Assembly: GCF_003049665.1 (NCBI RefSeq)
Contig: NZ_PYWM01000013.1
Location: forward strand, 1 to 64,000
From: Lysinibacillus mangiferihumi
Lineage (GTDB): Bacteria > Bacillota > Bacilli > Bacillales_A > Planococcaceae
Length of the DNA stretch: 64,000 bases
Reading direction: 5' to 3'
The translations under genes and the position numbers were made by a program. Numbering within the stretch: position 1 is the stretch's first letter; every line of letters begins with the position of its first letter. The notes under the pieces are model-generated. The model made no database searches. It was not told where the DNA came from and saw nothing but the letters and a program-made list of their open reading frames with translations. This document shows, one piece after another, positions 30,781-40,096 of this stretch.

Positions 30781-30836
30781 AAAAAAAGAATAGAATTATT
30801 CAAAAAGTATCTATCACTTTTGAACAACTCTATTCT
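30781..30836 (-). terminator. Terminator of the pncB-nadE operon
   Basis: Very long minus-strand hairpin (AGAATAGAGTTGTTCAAAAG paired with CTTTTTGAATAATTCTATTC) followed by seven T, 9 bp past the nadE stop. Confidence 0.9.
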
Positions 30837-30844
30837 CATAAGCA

Positions 30845-31669
30845 TTACTTCCAAAAATCATCAAAAATTGTAATTGGCATATGGCGTTTATGTTGAGAGC
30901 GTAAATAATGTTGCTCTAATCGTTCACGAGCATCGTCAGGAATTTGCTTCCCTTCTAAATAATCATCAATTTGCTCATAAGTTACTCCAAGCGCCACTTC
31001 ATCTGGCAAAGATGGACGATGTTCTTCCAAGTCAGCAGTCGGAACTTTTAAATACAGATGCGCTGGACAACCAAGTGCCGCTAATAATTGTTTCCCCTGA
31101 CGCTTATTCAGACGAAAAATAGGCATTAAATCAGCTCCGCCGTCACCATATTTTGTAAAGAAACCTGTAATTGCCTCCGCAGCGTGGTCTGTTCCTAACA
31201 CAACAGCACTATTCATAGCAGCGATAGAAAATTGTACTTTCATGCGCTCCCGTGCTTTTTCATTACCTTTTACAAAATCACTAAGCACAACTCCAGCATC
31301 GGCTAGAGCACGAACACTTGCATCAACCGCTTCCTTAATATTGACCGTGTAGGTAGTCGTAGGCTGAATAAAATCAATAGCGTCCTGACAGTCTTGTTCA
31401 TCCTTTTGAATACCATATGGTAAACGCACTGCCCAAAATGAATACTTCTGCTCGCCTGCTTCCTCATTTAACTCATTCACTGCTAGTTGAGCTAATTTAC
31501 CAGTTAAAGTAGAGTCTTGACCACCTGATATACCAAGTACAAACCCTTTTACAAAGCTATATTTTTGTGCATATGCCTTCAAAAAATCAATGGATTTACG
31601 AATTTCTTCCTGTGCATCAATTGTTGGCAAAACTTTTAATTCGGTAATAATTTGCTGTTGTAATGCCAT
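30845..31669 (-). CDS. nadE: NH3-dependent NAD synthetase
   Basis: Catalyses the last step of NAD formation, amidating nicotinate adenine dinucleotide with ammonia and ATP. The 274-residue protein shows the PP-loop [20 protein letters not shown], and further on [20 protein letters not shown] and [12 protein letters not shown], all typical of the single-domain NadE of Bacillus (no glutaminase domain). ATG 31669 (MALQQQI) is chosen by likeness to B. subtilis NadE; the open frame begins at GTG 31681. It follows pncB with a gap of 15 bp, forming an NAD salvage operon. Confidence 0.95.
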   Translation of the reverse strand: MALQQQIITELKVLPTIDAQEEIRKSIDFLKAYAQKYSFVKGFVLGISGGQDSTLTGKLAQLAVNELNEEAGEQKYSFWAVRLPYGIQKDEQDCQDAIDFIQPTTTYTVNIKEAVDASVRALADAGVVLSDFVKGNEKARERMKVQFSIAAMNSAVVLGTDHAAEAITGFFTKYGDGGADLMPIFRLNKRQGKQLLAALGCPAHLYLKVPTADLEEHRPSLPDEVALGVTYEQIDDYLEGKQIPDDARERLEQHYLRSQHKRHMPITIFDDFWK

Positions 31670-31684
31670 AACATCTTCCACTCC

Positions 31685-33154
31685 TTAGTCTTTTACAATT
31701 CGATCGACCATTTCTCGTACTTCTTCAATATTTCGCATTTTATTATCCCAGCATTTTTGGCTTAAATCGACTGGATATTCCTCTGGATTCATGGCACGTT
31801 TATATTCATCCCACAGCAGTTCTAAATTGTCAGCTGCATAATTACGCATCTCTTCCAACGTTGGATTGTCATAAATTACGTCCCCTTTATTAATCACATG
31901 CTGATGCAAGTTTTTCGCCTCGAAATTCGTGACAAATTTTGATACGAATGTATGCACAGGGTGGAACATCTTTATTCGCTCTTCAGATTGGGGGTCTTCA
32001 TCATGCATCGTAATGTAATCACCCTCTGCTTTACCGTTTTTACGGTCAATAATACGATAAACACTTTTCAAACCAGGAGTTGAAACTTTTTCAGCATTAG
32101 CAGAAATTTTAATCGTGTCCTCTAACTGACCTTCATCATTTTCAATAGCGACCATTTTATAAACAGCCCCTAATGCTGGCTGATCGTAAGCTGTAATTAA
32201 TTTTGTACCAATTCCCCACATATCTACGCGGGCACCTTGAGCTTTCAAGTTTAAAATCGTATATTCATCTAAATCATTGGAGACAACAATTTTGGCATCA
32301 TGGAAGCCTGCTTCATCTAACATACGACGTGCTTCTTTTGACAAGAAAGCAATATCCCCACTATCTAAACGAATACCAATGAAATTAATTTTATCACCAA
32401 GCTCTTTTGCCACTTTTATCGCATTCGGCACCCCAGATTTCAGCGTATTATAGGTGTCCACTAAAAATACGCAGTTGCGATGACGTTTCGCATAGGCGTG
32501 GAATGCATCATAATCATTTTTATAAGCCTGTACAAGTGCATGAGCATGAGTACCAGCTACCGGAATGTTAAATAGTTTTCCTGCACGCACATTACTAGTT
32601 GAAGCAAACCCTCCTATAAATGCTGCACGAGTTCCCCAAATAGCCGCATCCATTTCTTGCGCTCGACGTGTACCAAACTCCATTGCCATTTCATCTTTAA
32701 CGATTTGCTTAATACGACTCGCTTTAGTGGCAATTAGTGTTTGGTAATTGACAATATTCAATAGAGCCGTCTCGATTAGTTGTGCTTCAACTAAAGGTGC
32801 CTCAATACGTACAATTGGCTCATTGGCAAAAACGAGCTCCCCTTCCACCATTGAATACATATCGCCTGTAAAGCGAATATTTTTTAAATAGTCAATGAAG
32901 TCTTCTTTATATCCAACCTCTTCACGTAAATACGCGATATCTGACTCACTAAAGCGAAAATCTCGCAAATACTCAAGCATGCGTTCCAGTCCAGCAAATA
33001 CGGCAAAGCCATTTCCAAATGGTAATTTTCTAAAATATAATTCAAAAATCGCTTTTCTATTATGTATGCCATCAGCCCAATAAGACTCTGCCATATTAAT
33101 TTGATACAGGTCCGTGTGTAGCGCTAAGCTATCGTCAGCATAGTTCGATCTCAT
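31685..33154 (-). CDS. pncB: Nicotinate phosphoribosyltransferase
   Basis: Makes nicotinate mononucleotide from nicotinate and PRPP in NAD salvage. The 489-residue protein has the family signatures LALHTDLYQINMAESY near the N terminus, FGTRRAQEMDAA with active-site residues, GTHAHALVQAY and IRLDSGDIAFLSKEARR, and the WGIGTKLITAYDQPALG loop. Start ATG 33154 is chosen because GAAGAAGGGA lies six bases ahead; the ATG at 33178 has no site. It is the first gene of a two-gene operon with nadE. Confidence 0.95.
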   Translation of the reverse strand: MRSNYADDSLALHTDLYQINMAESYWADGIHNRKAIFELYFRKLPFGNGFAVFAGLERMLEYLRDFRFSESDIAYLREEVGYKEDFIDYLKNIRFTGDMYSMVEGELVFANEPIVRIEAPLVEAQLIETALLNIVNYQTLIATKASRIKQIVKDEMAMEFGTRRAQEMDAAIWGTRAAFIGGFASTSNVRAGKLFNIPVAGTHAHALVQAYKNDYDAFHAYAKRHRNCVFLVDTYNTLKSGVPNAIKVAKELGDKINFIGIRLDSGDIAFLSKEARRMLDEAGFHDAKIVVSNDLDEYTILNLKAQGARVDMWGIGTKLITAYDQPALGAVYKMVAIENDEGQLEDTIKISANAEKVSTPGLKSVYRIIDRKNGKAEGDYITMHDEDPQSEERIKMFHPVHTFVSKFVTNFEAKNLHQHVINKGDVIYDNPTLEEMRNYAADNLELLWDEYKRAMNPEEYPVDLSQKCWDNKMRNIEEVREMVDRIVKD

Positions 33155-33369
33155 AGGAATCCCTTCTTCCACTTTCATAATTAGTCCTAGTATACACTAT
33201 ATACCCAAAATCTTGCGTTATACACTTTTCTGTTCCCATGTTATGTTTCCTAACATATATAGTCAGAAAATTTTGAACTGTTCACATTTTAGACACAAAT
33301 TTTAGCACCGCTTTCATTCCTTTTATAAATAGCTTTTTAGTAAACTACTACGAAAGACGAAATATATCA

Positions 33370-33431
33370 TGTAATATAACCTACCATCGTAATAAAAAAA
33401 ACAATTGCGCCATGTATCTACTCGCTATAAT
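33370..33431 (+). promoter_or_regulatory. Promoter region of glnK-amtB with TnrA-like box
   Basis: TGTAATATAACCTACCA (33370-33386) matches the TnrA consensus TGTNAN7TNACA at all but one fixed position. A TATAAT -10 element follows at 33426-33431. TnrA activates nrgAB in B. subtilis under nitrogen limitation. The distance from box to -10 is about one helical turn longer than expected. Confidence 0.5.
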
Positions 33432-33465
33432 ATGTAAATTAAATTTACGCAAGGAGCTGTTGTGA

Positions 33466-33807
33466 GTGAAAAAAATAGAGGCCATTATTCGTCCGGAAGT
33501 TTTTGGGGCTGTACGAGACGGACTTGCAAAAGTAGGCATTGCAGGTTTAAGTATTTCTGAAATCGCTGGCTGCGGTCGTCAATTAGGTCATACAGGTTTG
33601 TTTCGAGGCAATGCCTATGAAATTGAGTTTTTACCAAAATTGAAATTAGAAATGATCATCGATGATGAAAAAGTTGATGCTATTGTGGAAGTTTTATTAC
33701 GCGATGCTGCAACTGGTAAAGTTGGAGACGGGAAAATTTTCATTTATCCAGTAGAACAGGCAATTCGTATCCGTACTAAAGAAGTCGGATCAATTGCTGT
33801 AGAATAA
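33466..33807 (+). CDS. glnK: PII nitrogen regulatory protein (GlnK/NrgB)
   Basis: A 113-residue trimeric PII signal protein. It starts at GTG 33466 after AAGGAG. Visible features: MKKIEAIIRPE strand, GCGRQLGHTGLFRG base of the T-loop, Tyr in NAYEIEFLPK at the apex position, and GDGKIFIYPVEQAIRIRT (B- and C-loop nucleotide binding). It senses ATP/ADP and 2-oxoglutarate and docks on the AmtB ammonium channel encoded 13 bp downstream. In Bacillus the corresponding NrgB also sequesters TnrA. Confidence 0.95.
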   Translation: MKKIEAIIRPEVFGAVRDGLAKVGIAGLSISEIAGCGRQLGHTGLFRGNAYEIEFLPKLKLEMIIDDEKVDAIVEVLLRDAATGKVGDGKIFIYPVEQAIRIRTKEVGSIAVE

Positions 33808-33820
33808 GGGGGAGATAGTT

Positions 33821-35116
33821 ATGGATGACGTACTATTATCTGTAAATTTAGTTTGGATTATGCTTGGGACAATTTTAGTATTCTTTATGCACGCAGGTTT
33901 TGCAATGGTCGAGGCAGGTTTTACTCGTTCTAAAAATGCAGTTAACATTATTATGAAAAATTTCTTAACCATATCGCTTGGTGGGATTGTTTATTTCCTA
34001 TGTGGATATGCCATTATGTTTGGCGACACAGCAGGAGGCTTCTTCGGAACAAGTGGTTTCGCTTTAAACGGTGTAGATGACCTCTCCTTCTTTATTTTCC
34101 AAACAATGTTTGCTGCCACAGGTGCGACTATCTTATCGGGTGCAGTAGCAGAACGTACAAATATTTTTGCTTATATCGGTGTCATCATACTAATGACAAT
34201 ACTTGTTTATCCCGTAGTAGGTCATTGGGTGTGGAGCGGTCAAGGTTGGTTAACTGACCTCGGCTTTATCGATTTTGCTGGTTCTACTGTTGTCCATTTA
34301 ACTGGTGCAGTAGCTGCGTTTATAGCAGCCATAATGGTTGGACCACGTCTAGGTAAATACGAAAACGGACGTGTTAACGTTATTACTGGTCATAGTATTC
34401 CTATAGGCGCATTAGGTGTGTTCTTACTTTGGTTCGGTTGGTTCGGCTTTAATGGTGCCTCTACGTTAGCAGCAGACCCTGCACTTGTTCCAAAAGTAAT
34501 TGCCAATACATTTTTCGCAGCAGCAGCTGGCGTTGTTGCCACTGCATTCTATACTAAATTCCGCTACGGTCATATTGATGGCTCACTAACTCTCAACGGT
34601 GCATTAGCAGGTCTAGTAGGCATTACAGCTGGTGCCGCAAACGTCAGCATTGTTGGTTCACTTATTATTGGTTTAATCGCAGCACCATTATTAGTAGAAG
34701 GTGTCCGTTTTATTGAATGGAAGTTAAAAGTAGATGATCCTGTAGGTGCAATTGCTGTCCACGGTATTTGTGGTATTTGGGGTACACTTGCAGTTGGGCT
34801 ATTTGATGTTGGTGGTCAAGGTCTGTTCTACGGTGGTGGCATTAGCTTACTAGGTATTCAAGCTATAGGTGTGATTGCTACAATTGCTTGGGTTAGCGTT
34901 ACTGTCACAGCTGGCTTATATATCATTAAAGCATTTGTCCCTTTACGTGTATCAGCAGAAGAAGAAATTACAGGTCTAGATGTGATCGAACATGGTACAC
35001 CTGCTTATGAATACCAAGAGATTTTTAAAAGCTCCGCTATACAAGGTGAAACATTTGCACAACGTTTAACTCACATCGGCAAAACACAAACAAACGTGAC
35101 CGAAAAACATGTCTAA
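33821..35116 (+). CDS. amtB: Ammonium transporter AmtB/NrgA
   Basis: A 431-residue membrane protein with about eleven spans. Amt signatures: FFMHAGFAMVEAGFTRSKNA, FQTMFAATGATILSGAVAER, DFAGSTVVHLTGAVAAFIAA with the pore His, LLWFGWFGFNGAST and DDPVGAIAVHGICGIWGTLA with the second pore His. The cytoplasmic tail after residue 385 is hydrophilic. Imports ammonium and is gated by the PII protein encoded just before it. AAGGGGGAG precedes the ATG. Confidence 0.96.
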   Translation: MDDVLLSVNLVWIMLGTILVFFMHAGFAMVEAGFTRSKNAVNIIMKNFLTISLGGIVYFLCGYAIMFGDTAGGFFGTSGFALNGVDDLSFFIFQTMFAATGATILSGAVAERTNIFAYIGVIILMTILVYPVVGHWVWSGQGWLTDLGFIDFAGSTVVHLTGAVAAFIAAIMVGPRLGKYENGRVNVITGHSIPIGALGVFLLWFGWFGFNGASTLAADPALVPKVIANTFFAAAAGVVATAFYTKFRYGHIDGSLTLNGALAGLVGITAGAANVSIVGSLIIGLIAAPLLVEGVRFIEWKLKVDDPVGAIAVHGICGIWGTLAVGLFDVGGQGLFYGGGISLLGIQAIGVIATIAWVSVTVTAGLYIIKAFVPLRVSAEEEITGLDVIEHGTPAYEYQEIFKSSAIQGETFAQRLTHIGKTQTNVTEKHV

Positions 35117-35146
35117 AAAATAGATACGTTATCCATTAAAGGCACT

Positions 35147-35201
35147 AGAAACTGTTAGCTATCCGTATCAATTTGCGCGGATTTCTAGCAGTTTCTTTTT
35201 T
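35147..35201 (+). terminator. Terminator of glnK-amtB
   Basis: Plus-strand hairpin AGAAACTGTTAG / CTAGCAGTTTCT followed by six T. It lies 30 bp past the amtB stop and just before the opposing ogt stop. Confidence 0.85.
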
Positions 35202-35208
35202 GTTATAT

Positions 35209-35709
35209 TTATTCTATCTCTAACTCAAGTAAGAACTGTTTCATCGTTAACCCACTGCGAAAGCCTGTTAGCTTACCGTTCTTCCCAATTACACGGTGGC
35301 ACGGAATAATCGCTAATATCGGGTTTGCACCGATTGCACTTCCAACAGCCCTCACAGCCTTTGGATTGCCTATTCGCTCTGCAATAGCAGCATATGTTGT
35401 GGTTGTTCCATAAGGAAGTTCTTTGAGTGCATCCCAGACGGCTAGTTGAAATGCTGTTCCTTTCACATGAATCGGTAAATTAAATTCAGTCAGCTCTCGA
35501 TTAAAATAGGCTGTGAATTGCTTAACATAAGGCTTAAGCTTTTCACTGTTTTCTTCAAAACTGTAGCCTTTAAAGTGCTTTTGAGCCCACGTTTCCACCT
35601 CATCAAATGCGGTATTGGGTGTGCCAAGATAGACAAGCCCTTCATTCGCCGCAATCATATACATCTCGCCTTGTGCGAATGTTAGTGTATCTACATATAA
35701 AATAGTCAT
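35209..35709 (-). CDS. ogt: Methylated-DNA--protein-cysteine S-methyltransferase
   Basis: Repairs O6-alkylguanine by transferring the alkyl group to its own cysteine. The 166-residue protein has the C-terminal DNA-binding domain with the active-site motif NPILAIIPCHRVIG, the upstream GTTTTYAAIAERIGNPKAVR helix-turn-helix and GKLTGFRSGL. The N-terminal ribonuclease-like domain is present. GTAAGGAG lies before ATG 35709. It is monocistronic, facing the amtB terminator. Confidence 0.93.
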   Translation of the reverse strand: MTILYVDTLTFAQGEMYMIAANEGLVYLGTPNTAFDEVETWAQKHFKGYSFEENSEKLKPYVKQFTAYFNRELTEFNLPIHVKGTAFQLAVWDALKELPYGTTTTYAAIAERIGNPKAVRAVGSAIGANPILAIIPCHRVIGKNGKLTGFRSGLTMKQFLLELEIE

Positions 35710-35828
35710 TAAAATTCTCCTTACACATGATGATTAGAAGTATACTGCAAAAAGGTAAAATAACTGTAGTTAACAAATATTTCATGCTACAGTTATTTTA
35801 CCTATAAGCATAAAGGAGTTTCAACTAC

Positions 35829-36560
35829 ATGACTACGATATACGAGCCCGCTATCCATCTTCAACAAGTGAGCTTTTTAGTAAAGGATAAGGCTATTTTA
35901 AAGTCCATTACCGGTTCATTTCCTAAAGGCAAAATTACAACGCTCGTTGGCCCATCTGGCGCTGGTAAAACGACCTTATTAAAAATGTGTAACGGACTAT
36001 TATCACCAACTGACGGGCTTATATTCATTGACAATCAAACAATCACTACCTATGAGCCAACTACATTAAGAAAACATGTCGGAATTGCCCTTCAAGCAGC
36101 ACCTATGATTGCTGGAACTGTATTTGATAATTTGGCTCTTCCACTCGCTTTACAAGGAAAAAAGCTCACACAACAAGATGCCATTCAATATTTACTAGAT
36201 GTCGGGCTCGATGCCAGCTTTTTACACCGCGCTACAAATGAATTATCTGGTGGACAACGTCAAAAGGTATCCATTGCACGTACTCTTATTAATCAATCTT
36301 CTATATTATTGTTAGATGAGATAACTTCCGCATTGGACCGTCAATCTGTACAGGATATTGAAGCACTTATCGTATCATTAAATAAAAACTATAATGTTAC
36401 GATTATCTGGATTACCCACAATTTACAGCAAGCGCTCACGATCGGCCATTACACATGGGTCATGATGGATGGAGAGCTTATTGAAACAGGTGAAAGCTCG
36501 TTATTGAAAGCCCCTACTCACCCAAGAGTCGCTGAATTTATACAGGGGGTAAACGCATGA
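35829..36560 (+). CDS. fetA: ABC transporter ATP-binding protein (FetA-like)
   Basis: A 243-residue ABC ATPase: Walker A VGPSGAGKTTLLKM, signature NELSGGQRQKVSIAR, Walker B ILLLDEITSALDR and H-loop ITHNLQQA. It overlaps the permease gene by four bases. Pairing with a UPF0014/FetB permease identifies it as FetA of the FetAB iron exporter, which reduces oxidative damage in E. coli; that substrate is inferred from the family. AAAGGAG lies ahead of ATG 35829. Confidence 0.8.
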   Translation: MTTIYEPAIHLQQVSFLVKDKAILKSITGSFPKGKITTLVGPSGAGKTTLLKMCNGLLSPTDGLIFIDNQTITTYEPTTLRKHVGIALQAAPMIAGTVFDNLALPLALQGKKLTQQDAIQYLLDVGLDASFLHRATNELSGGQRQKVSIARTLINQSSILLLDEITSALDRQSVQDIEALIVSLNKNYNVTIIWITHNLQQALTIGHYTWVMMDGELIETGESSLLKAPTHPRVAEFIQGVNA

Positions 36561-37309
36561 CTTATACTTCACTTTCGCTAACATTGATTTTTGTTTTAAT
36601 CCCGCTAGTACTATCAAAGACATTTAAGCTAGGGCTTGAAAAAGACACAATTATTGCAACGATTCGCTCAATTATTCAATTGCTTGCAGTCGGCTATATT
36701 TTAAATTTTGTCTTTGGTGAAGGGAGTATTATATATATTTTTCTAATGGTGGCATTGATGATTGTGGCTGCCACTTTAAATGCCCGAAAAAAGGGAAAAG
36801 GTATTAAGGGTATTACGTGGAAAATAGTGTTTACGCTTGTAATGGTGGAAATTGTCACACAAGGCGTTTTACTCGGTTTCAACATTGTTCCTACAACTGC
36901 ACAGTATATTATTCCTATTAGCGGAATGCTAATTGGCAACTCCATGGTACTATCTATTTTATTTTTAAATCGCTTTACTGCGGAAATTACAAGTCACGAA
37001 AATGAAATTGAACTCATTTTATCGCTAGGAGGTACACCAAAGCAAGCAATTCATCGCCAACTAATCAATGCGATTAAAGCGAGCATGATCCCTACCATCG
37101 AAAGTCAAAAAACGATTGGGCTTGTTCAATTACCAGGTATGATGAGTGGTCAAATTATTGGTGGTGCAGACCCTATACAAGCAGTACAATTTCAATTGTT
37201 AATTATTTTTGCCCTTTTAACAACCGCAACATTATCGAGCATAATGATAGGTTTTTTAAGCTATCCTGCGCTTTTTAACGCAAGGTTACAATTATTGGAA
37301 GTTGAATAA
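36557..37309 (+). CDS. fetB: ABC transporter permease, UPF0014 family (FetB-like)
   Basis: A 250-residue membrane protein with about seven spans. UPF0014 signatures: TIIATIRSIIQLLAVGYILN near the N terminus, PISGMLIGNSMVLSILFLNR, and the cytoplasmic helix EIELILSLGGTPKQA followed by TIESQKTIGLVQLPGMMSGQ (in two parts). Forms the membrane half of an iron(-like) metal exporter with the ATPase encoded just before it; the ATG overlaps the fetA stop. Confidence 0.85.
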   Translation: MTYTSLSLTLIFVLIPLVLSKTFKLGLEKDTIIATIRSIIQLLAVGYILNFVFGEGSIIYIFLMVALMIVAATLNARKKGKGIKGITWKIVFTLVMVEIVTQGVLLGFNIVPTTAQYIIPISGMLIGNSMVLSILFLNRFTAEITSHENEIELILSLGGTPKQAIHRQLINAIKASMIPTIESQKTIGLVQLPGMMSGQIIGGADPIQAVQFQLLIIFALLTTATLSSIMIGFLSYPALFNARLQLLEVE

Positions 37310-37325
37310 TTGTTTTCGTGATATC

Positions 37326-37353
37326 ATGACAATTACTATAAATATGTTATACT
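37326..37353 (+). promoter_or_regulatory. Promoter of the proline dehydrogenase gene
   Basis: ATGACA (37326-37331), 16-bp spacer, TATACT (37348-37353), 32 bp before the ATG. Confidence 0.5.
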
Positions 37354-37384
37354 AGTAAGAAAAATGCAGTGAGGAGAATGACCC

Positions 37385-38359
37385 ATGTTATTACGCGATT
37401 TTTTCATCCAATTATCTGAAAACCAACTATTAAATAGTGCTGCTAAAAAATACGGCTTAAAGTTAGGTGCCCAAAGTGTGGTAGCTGGTACTAATATAGA
37501 AGAAACAATTGCAAGCATCAAAGATTTAAACGCACATAATATCTCTTGCACGGTGGATAATCTAGGGGAATTTGTTGCCAATGAAGAAGAAGCGACAAAA
37601 GCTAAGGAACAAATCCTCGCTGTCATTGAAGCCATTCATGAAAATGGTGTGGATGCGCATATTTCGTTAAAGCCATCTCAATTAGGTTTAGACATTGATG
37701 TTGATTTTTGCTATGACAATCTATATGAGATCGTAGAAAAAGCAGCAGCTTATGATATTTTTGTTAACTTTGATATGGAAAATTACGGTCGTCTACAAAC
37801 ATCATTTGATATGGTGGAAGAGCTATCAAAAACATTCAACAATGTTGGAACGGTTATCCAATCATACTTTTATCGTGCAAAAGACGATATTGAAAAATTT
37901 AAAAACTACCGCTTACGTATTGTAAAGGGTGCATATAAAGAGCCTGCTGATGTAGCCTTCCAAGATAAGCTAGATATCGATTTAAACTTTATCGAATTGA
38001 TTGAATATCATTTATTACATGGCAAATTTACATCGATTGCGACACATGACCATAACGTTATTGCACATGTTAAACGCTTTGTTGCAGACAATAATATTCC
38101 ACTCGATAAATTTGAATTCCAAATGTTGTACGGCTTCCGCACAGATATGCAAAAAGAGCTTGCGAAAGAAGGCTATAACTTCTGTGTCTATGTACCATTT
38201 GGCGAAGATTGGTACGGTTACTTTATGCGTCGTTTAGCGGAGCGTCCGCAAAACCTTAACCTAGTTACGAAACAAGTATTTACGAAAAAAACGAATACCG
38301 TTCTTGCAGTAGCAGCTGGTGCATTCGTTCTTGGACGTTTAACAAAGCGTAAAAAGTAA
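37385..38359 (+). CDS. putB: Proline dehydrogenase
   Basis: An FAD-dependent TIM-barrel enzyme of 324 residues that oxidises proline to pyrroline-5-carboxylate. Motifs: AHISLKPSQLGLDID, VNFDMENYGR, VIQSYFYRAKDDIE, LRIVKGAYKEP, TSIATHDHNVI, EFQMLYGFR, and the substrate-binding FGEDWYGYFMRRLAERPQN with its Arg pair. It is the monofunctional Bacillus type, not a PutA fusion. GAGGAG precedes the ATG. The C-terminal tail (AVAAGAFVLGRLTKRKK) is hydrophobic then basic and may touch the membrane. No pyrroline-5-carboxylate dehydrogenase gene is adjacent. Confidence 0.92.
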   Translation: MLLRDFFIQLSENQLLNSAAKKYGLKLGAQSVVAGTNIEETIASIKDLNAHNISCTVDNLGEFVANEEEATKAKEQILAVIEAIHENGVDAHISLKPSQLGLDIDVDFCYDNLYEIVEKAAAYDIFVNFDMENYGRLQTSFDMVEELSKTFNNVGTVIQSYFYRAKDDIEKFKNYRLRIVKGAYKEPADVAFQDKLDIDLNFIELIEYHLLHGKFTSIATHDHNVIAHVKRFVADNNIPLDKFEFQMLYGFRTDMQKELAKEGYNFCVYVPFGEDWYGYFMRRLAERPQNLNLVTKQVFTKKTNTVLAVAAGAFVLGRLTKRKK

Positions 38360-38400
38360 TAAAAAATCTTGTAGAAAAACTTATAGCGCTAACTATTGCC

Positions 38401-38531
38401 GTTGATTTCCGCTACGGGCGGACGCTTTCCGCGGGCACACCGTAAGCCGCAACCCTCGCTATCGCGCAGGTTGTTGCGGCTTACGTTTTGTGCTGTCCCG
38501 CAGGAGTCGCCCGCCCTCCGCTCCAATCAAC
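38401..38531. repeat. GTTG...CAAC palindromic repeat element, copy C
   Basis: 131 bp, beginning GTTGATTTCCGCTACGGG and ending CGCTCCAATCAAC, with an internal CGTAAGCCGCAAC / GTTGCGGCTTACG stem and GGGCGG / CCGCCC pairing. It is markedly GC-rich compared with flanks and lies between convergent genes. Best-preserved of three copies. Confidence 0.8.
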
Positions 38532-38589
38532 TAATAAATGCATTTAACTTAGTATCAAATAACATTTCCTAACTATAAAAATAACAAGA

Positions 38590-38619
38590 GGCATCAAGAG
38601 TGAAATCTTGATGCCTTTA
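38590..38619. terminator. Bidirectional terminator between putB and yoxD
   Basis: GGCATCAAGA / TCTTGATGCC hairpin followed by TTTAAT on the plus strand and CTCTTGTTATTTTT on the minus strand, between converging genes. Confidence 0.7.
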
Positions 38620-38672
38620 ATCTTGTCACCATTTTTGGTAACTCTTTTTTTCATTTGATGGACAACTACTTT

Positions 38673-39389
38673 TTAAGGATTTGTTGACCAAAGGCCTGCA
38701 TGTTTTAGCACAACACGTGGATGTAATTTTAATTGAGCGACCATTAAGTCTGCTAAATCTTCCGCTTGCATAACCTTTTCAGGGTTACCATCAGTTAATT
38801 GTAATTCCACTGCCATATCCGTTGCAACCGTACTTGGCGTTAATGTCACAACACGAATGTTATGTTTGCGAACTTCTAACATCAGCGATTCACTCATACC
38901 AATAACAGCCGCTTTCGAAGCACTATACGCACTCGTAATCGGAGCACCCTTTTGACCAGCGGTAGATGAAATGTTAATAATATCTCCGGAAGAACGCTCA
39001 ATCATTTCAGGTAGGACGGCACGTGTTGTGTAATATACACCTTTGACATTTACATCTACAATATTCGTCCAATCTTCAGGTGAAAGCTCTAAAAACTTAC
39101 CGAATTTTGAAATACCCGCATTATTTACTAAAATATCGATTGGCCCTAACTCAGCACGAATACTTTCTACTGCTGTTGTGATAGATTGCAAATTAGCTAC
39201 ATCCGCTGTAGCTAGTGCCACCTTGACTTCATACGCCTTTAATAAGTCAGCAACCTGTTGTAAATTTTCTAATGTGCGTCCTACAAGCCCAACATTAATG
39301 CCCTCTTTCGCAAAGGCGATGGCTGTTGCACGGCCAATACCACGACCTGCACCAGTTATTAAAGCTGTTTTACCAGTAATCGTTTGCAT
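38673..39389 (-). CDS. yoxD: Short-chain dehydrogenase, 3-ketoacyl-ACP reductase-like (YoxD)
   Basis: A 238-residue NAD(P)-dependent SDR. Cofactor motif [12 protein letters not shown], structural NNAGIS, catalytic Ser in [11 protein letters not shown] and YSASK (Tyr-x-x-x-Lys) are all present. Length and sequence style match B. subtilis YoxD, annotated as a FabG-like reductase with no proven substrate. Start ATG 39389 ([10 protein letters not shown]) follows AAAGGAG; the longer frame to 39440 is not needed. It lies downstream of desKR on the same strand with a gap of 85 bp and may be transcribed separately. Confidence 0.87.
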   Translation of the reverse strand: MQTITGKTALITGAGRGIGRATAIAFAKEGINVGLVGRTLENLQQVADLLKAYEVKVALATADVANLQSITTAVESIRAELGPIDILVNNAGISKFGKFLELSPEDWTNIVDVNVKGVYYTTRAVLPEMIERSSGDIINISSTAGQKGAPITSAYSASKAAVIGMSESLMLEVRKHNIRVVTLTPSTVATDMAVELQLTDGNPEKVMQAEDLADLMVAQLKLHPRVVLKHAGLWSTNP

Positions 39390-39474
39390 ATATCTTGCTC
39401 CTTTATAAGTAGTGATAGAAAAATCTCTGTTGTTTAGCATACCTATTCATCCTTGAAAAGTACATCCAGAAGAC

Positions 39475-40080
39475 TTATTTATTCCATCCTTTTTCCTTAA
39501 AGCGTGCAATCGCTTCAATCCGATTGCCCACATGAAGCTTCTCTAAAATGGTGGAAATATAGTTACGTACAGTTCCTGCCGATAAAAATAACTCAGCCGC
39601 AATTTCCTTCGTCGTTTTACCTTCTGCCACAAGTGTCAACACTTGACTTTCGCGCTCAGTTAACGGATTCTCACTATCATCCTCATAGACAAAGTCAACC
39701 AGCTCGGGTGCGTAAATGCGTTTGCCATCAACAATTGTTCGAATGGCACTAACCAATTCTTCGATAGGACTGTCCTTTAGTAAGTAACCTCGTACACCTG
39801 CTTTTCTTGCTCGTTCAAAGTAGCCAGGTCTTGCAAAAGTTGTTAATATAATAACTTTACAGTCAGAACCATGTAATTCTTCAGCCGCATCAAGCCCAGT
39901 TTTCACCGGCATTTCAATATCCATAATACAAATATCCGGCTGGTGCTCTGCTACAAGCGCCAATGCTTCCTCACCATTTTTGGCTAAACCGACAACTTCC
40001 ATATCTTCCTCCATACTAAGTAAGGAACGAAGTGCGCCTAACAGCATCCCCTGGTCTTCAGCGATTACAATTCGTATCAT
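39475..40080 (-). CDS. desR: Response regulator DesR
   Basis: A 201-residue NarL/FixJ-type regulator. Receiver domain: IAEDQG acidic pocket, phospho-acceptor Asp in ICIMDIEMPVKTG, TTFARPGY, and Lys in LLKDSP. The C-terminal LuxR-type helix-turn-helix is LTERESQVLTLVAEGKTTKE then IAAELFLSAGTVRNYIS. Encoded 16 bp after the DesK kinase and next to the desaturase, as in B. subtilis, where phosphorylated DesR activates des in the cold. A likely binding site is upstream of des at 42509. Confidence 0.93.
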   Translation of the reverse strand: MIRIVIAEDQGMLLGALRSLLSMEEDMEVVGLAKNGEEALALVAEHQPDICIMDIEMPVKTGLDAAEELHGSDCKVIILTTFARPGYFERARKAGVRGYLLKDSPIEELVSAIRTIVDGKRIYAPELVDFVYEDDSENPLTERESQVLTLVAEGKTTKEIAAELFLSAGTVRNYISTILEKLHVGNRIEAIARFKEKGWNK

Positions 40081-40096
40081 GTCATAACCCTCTTTC

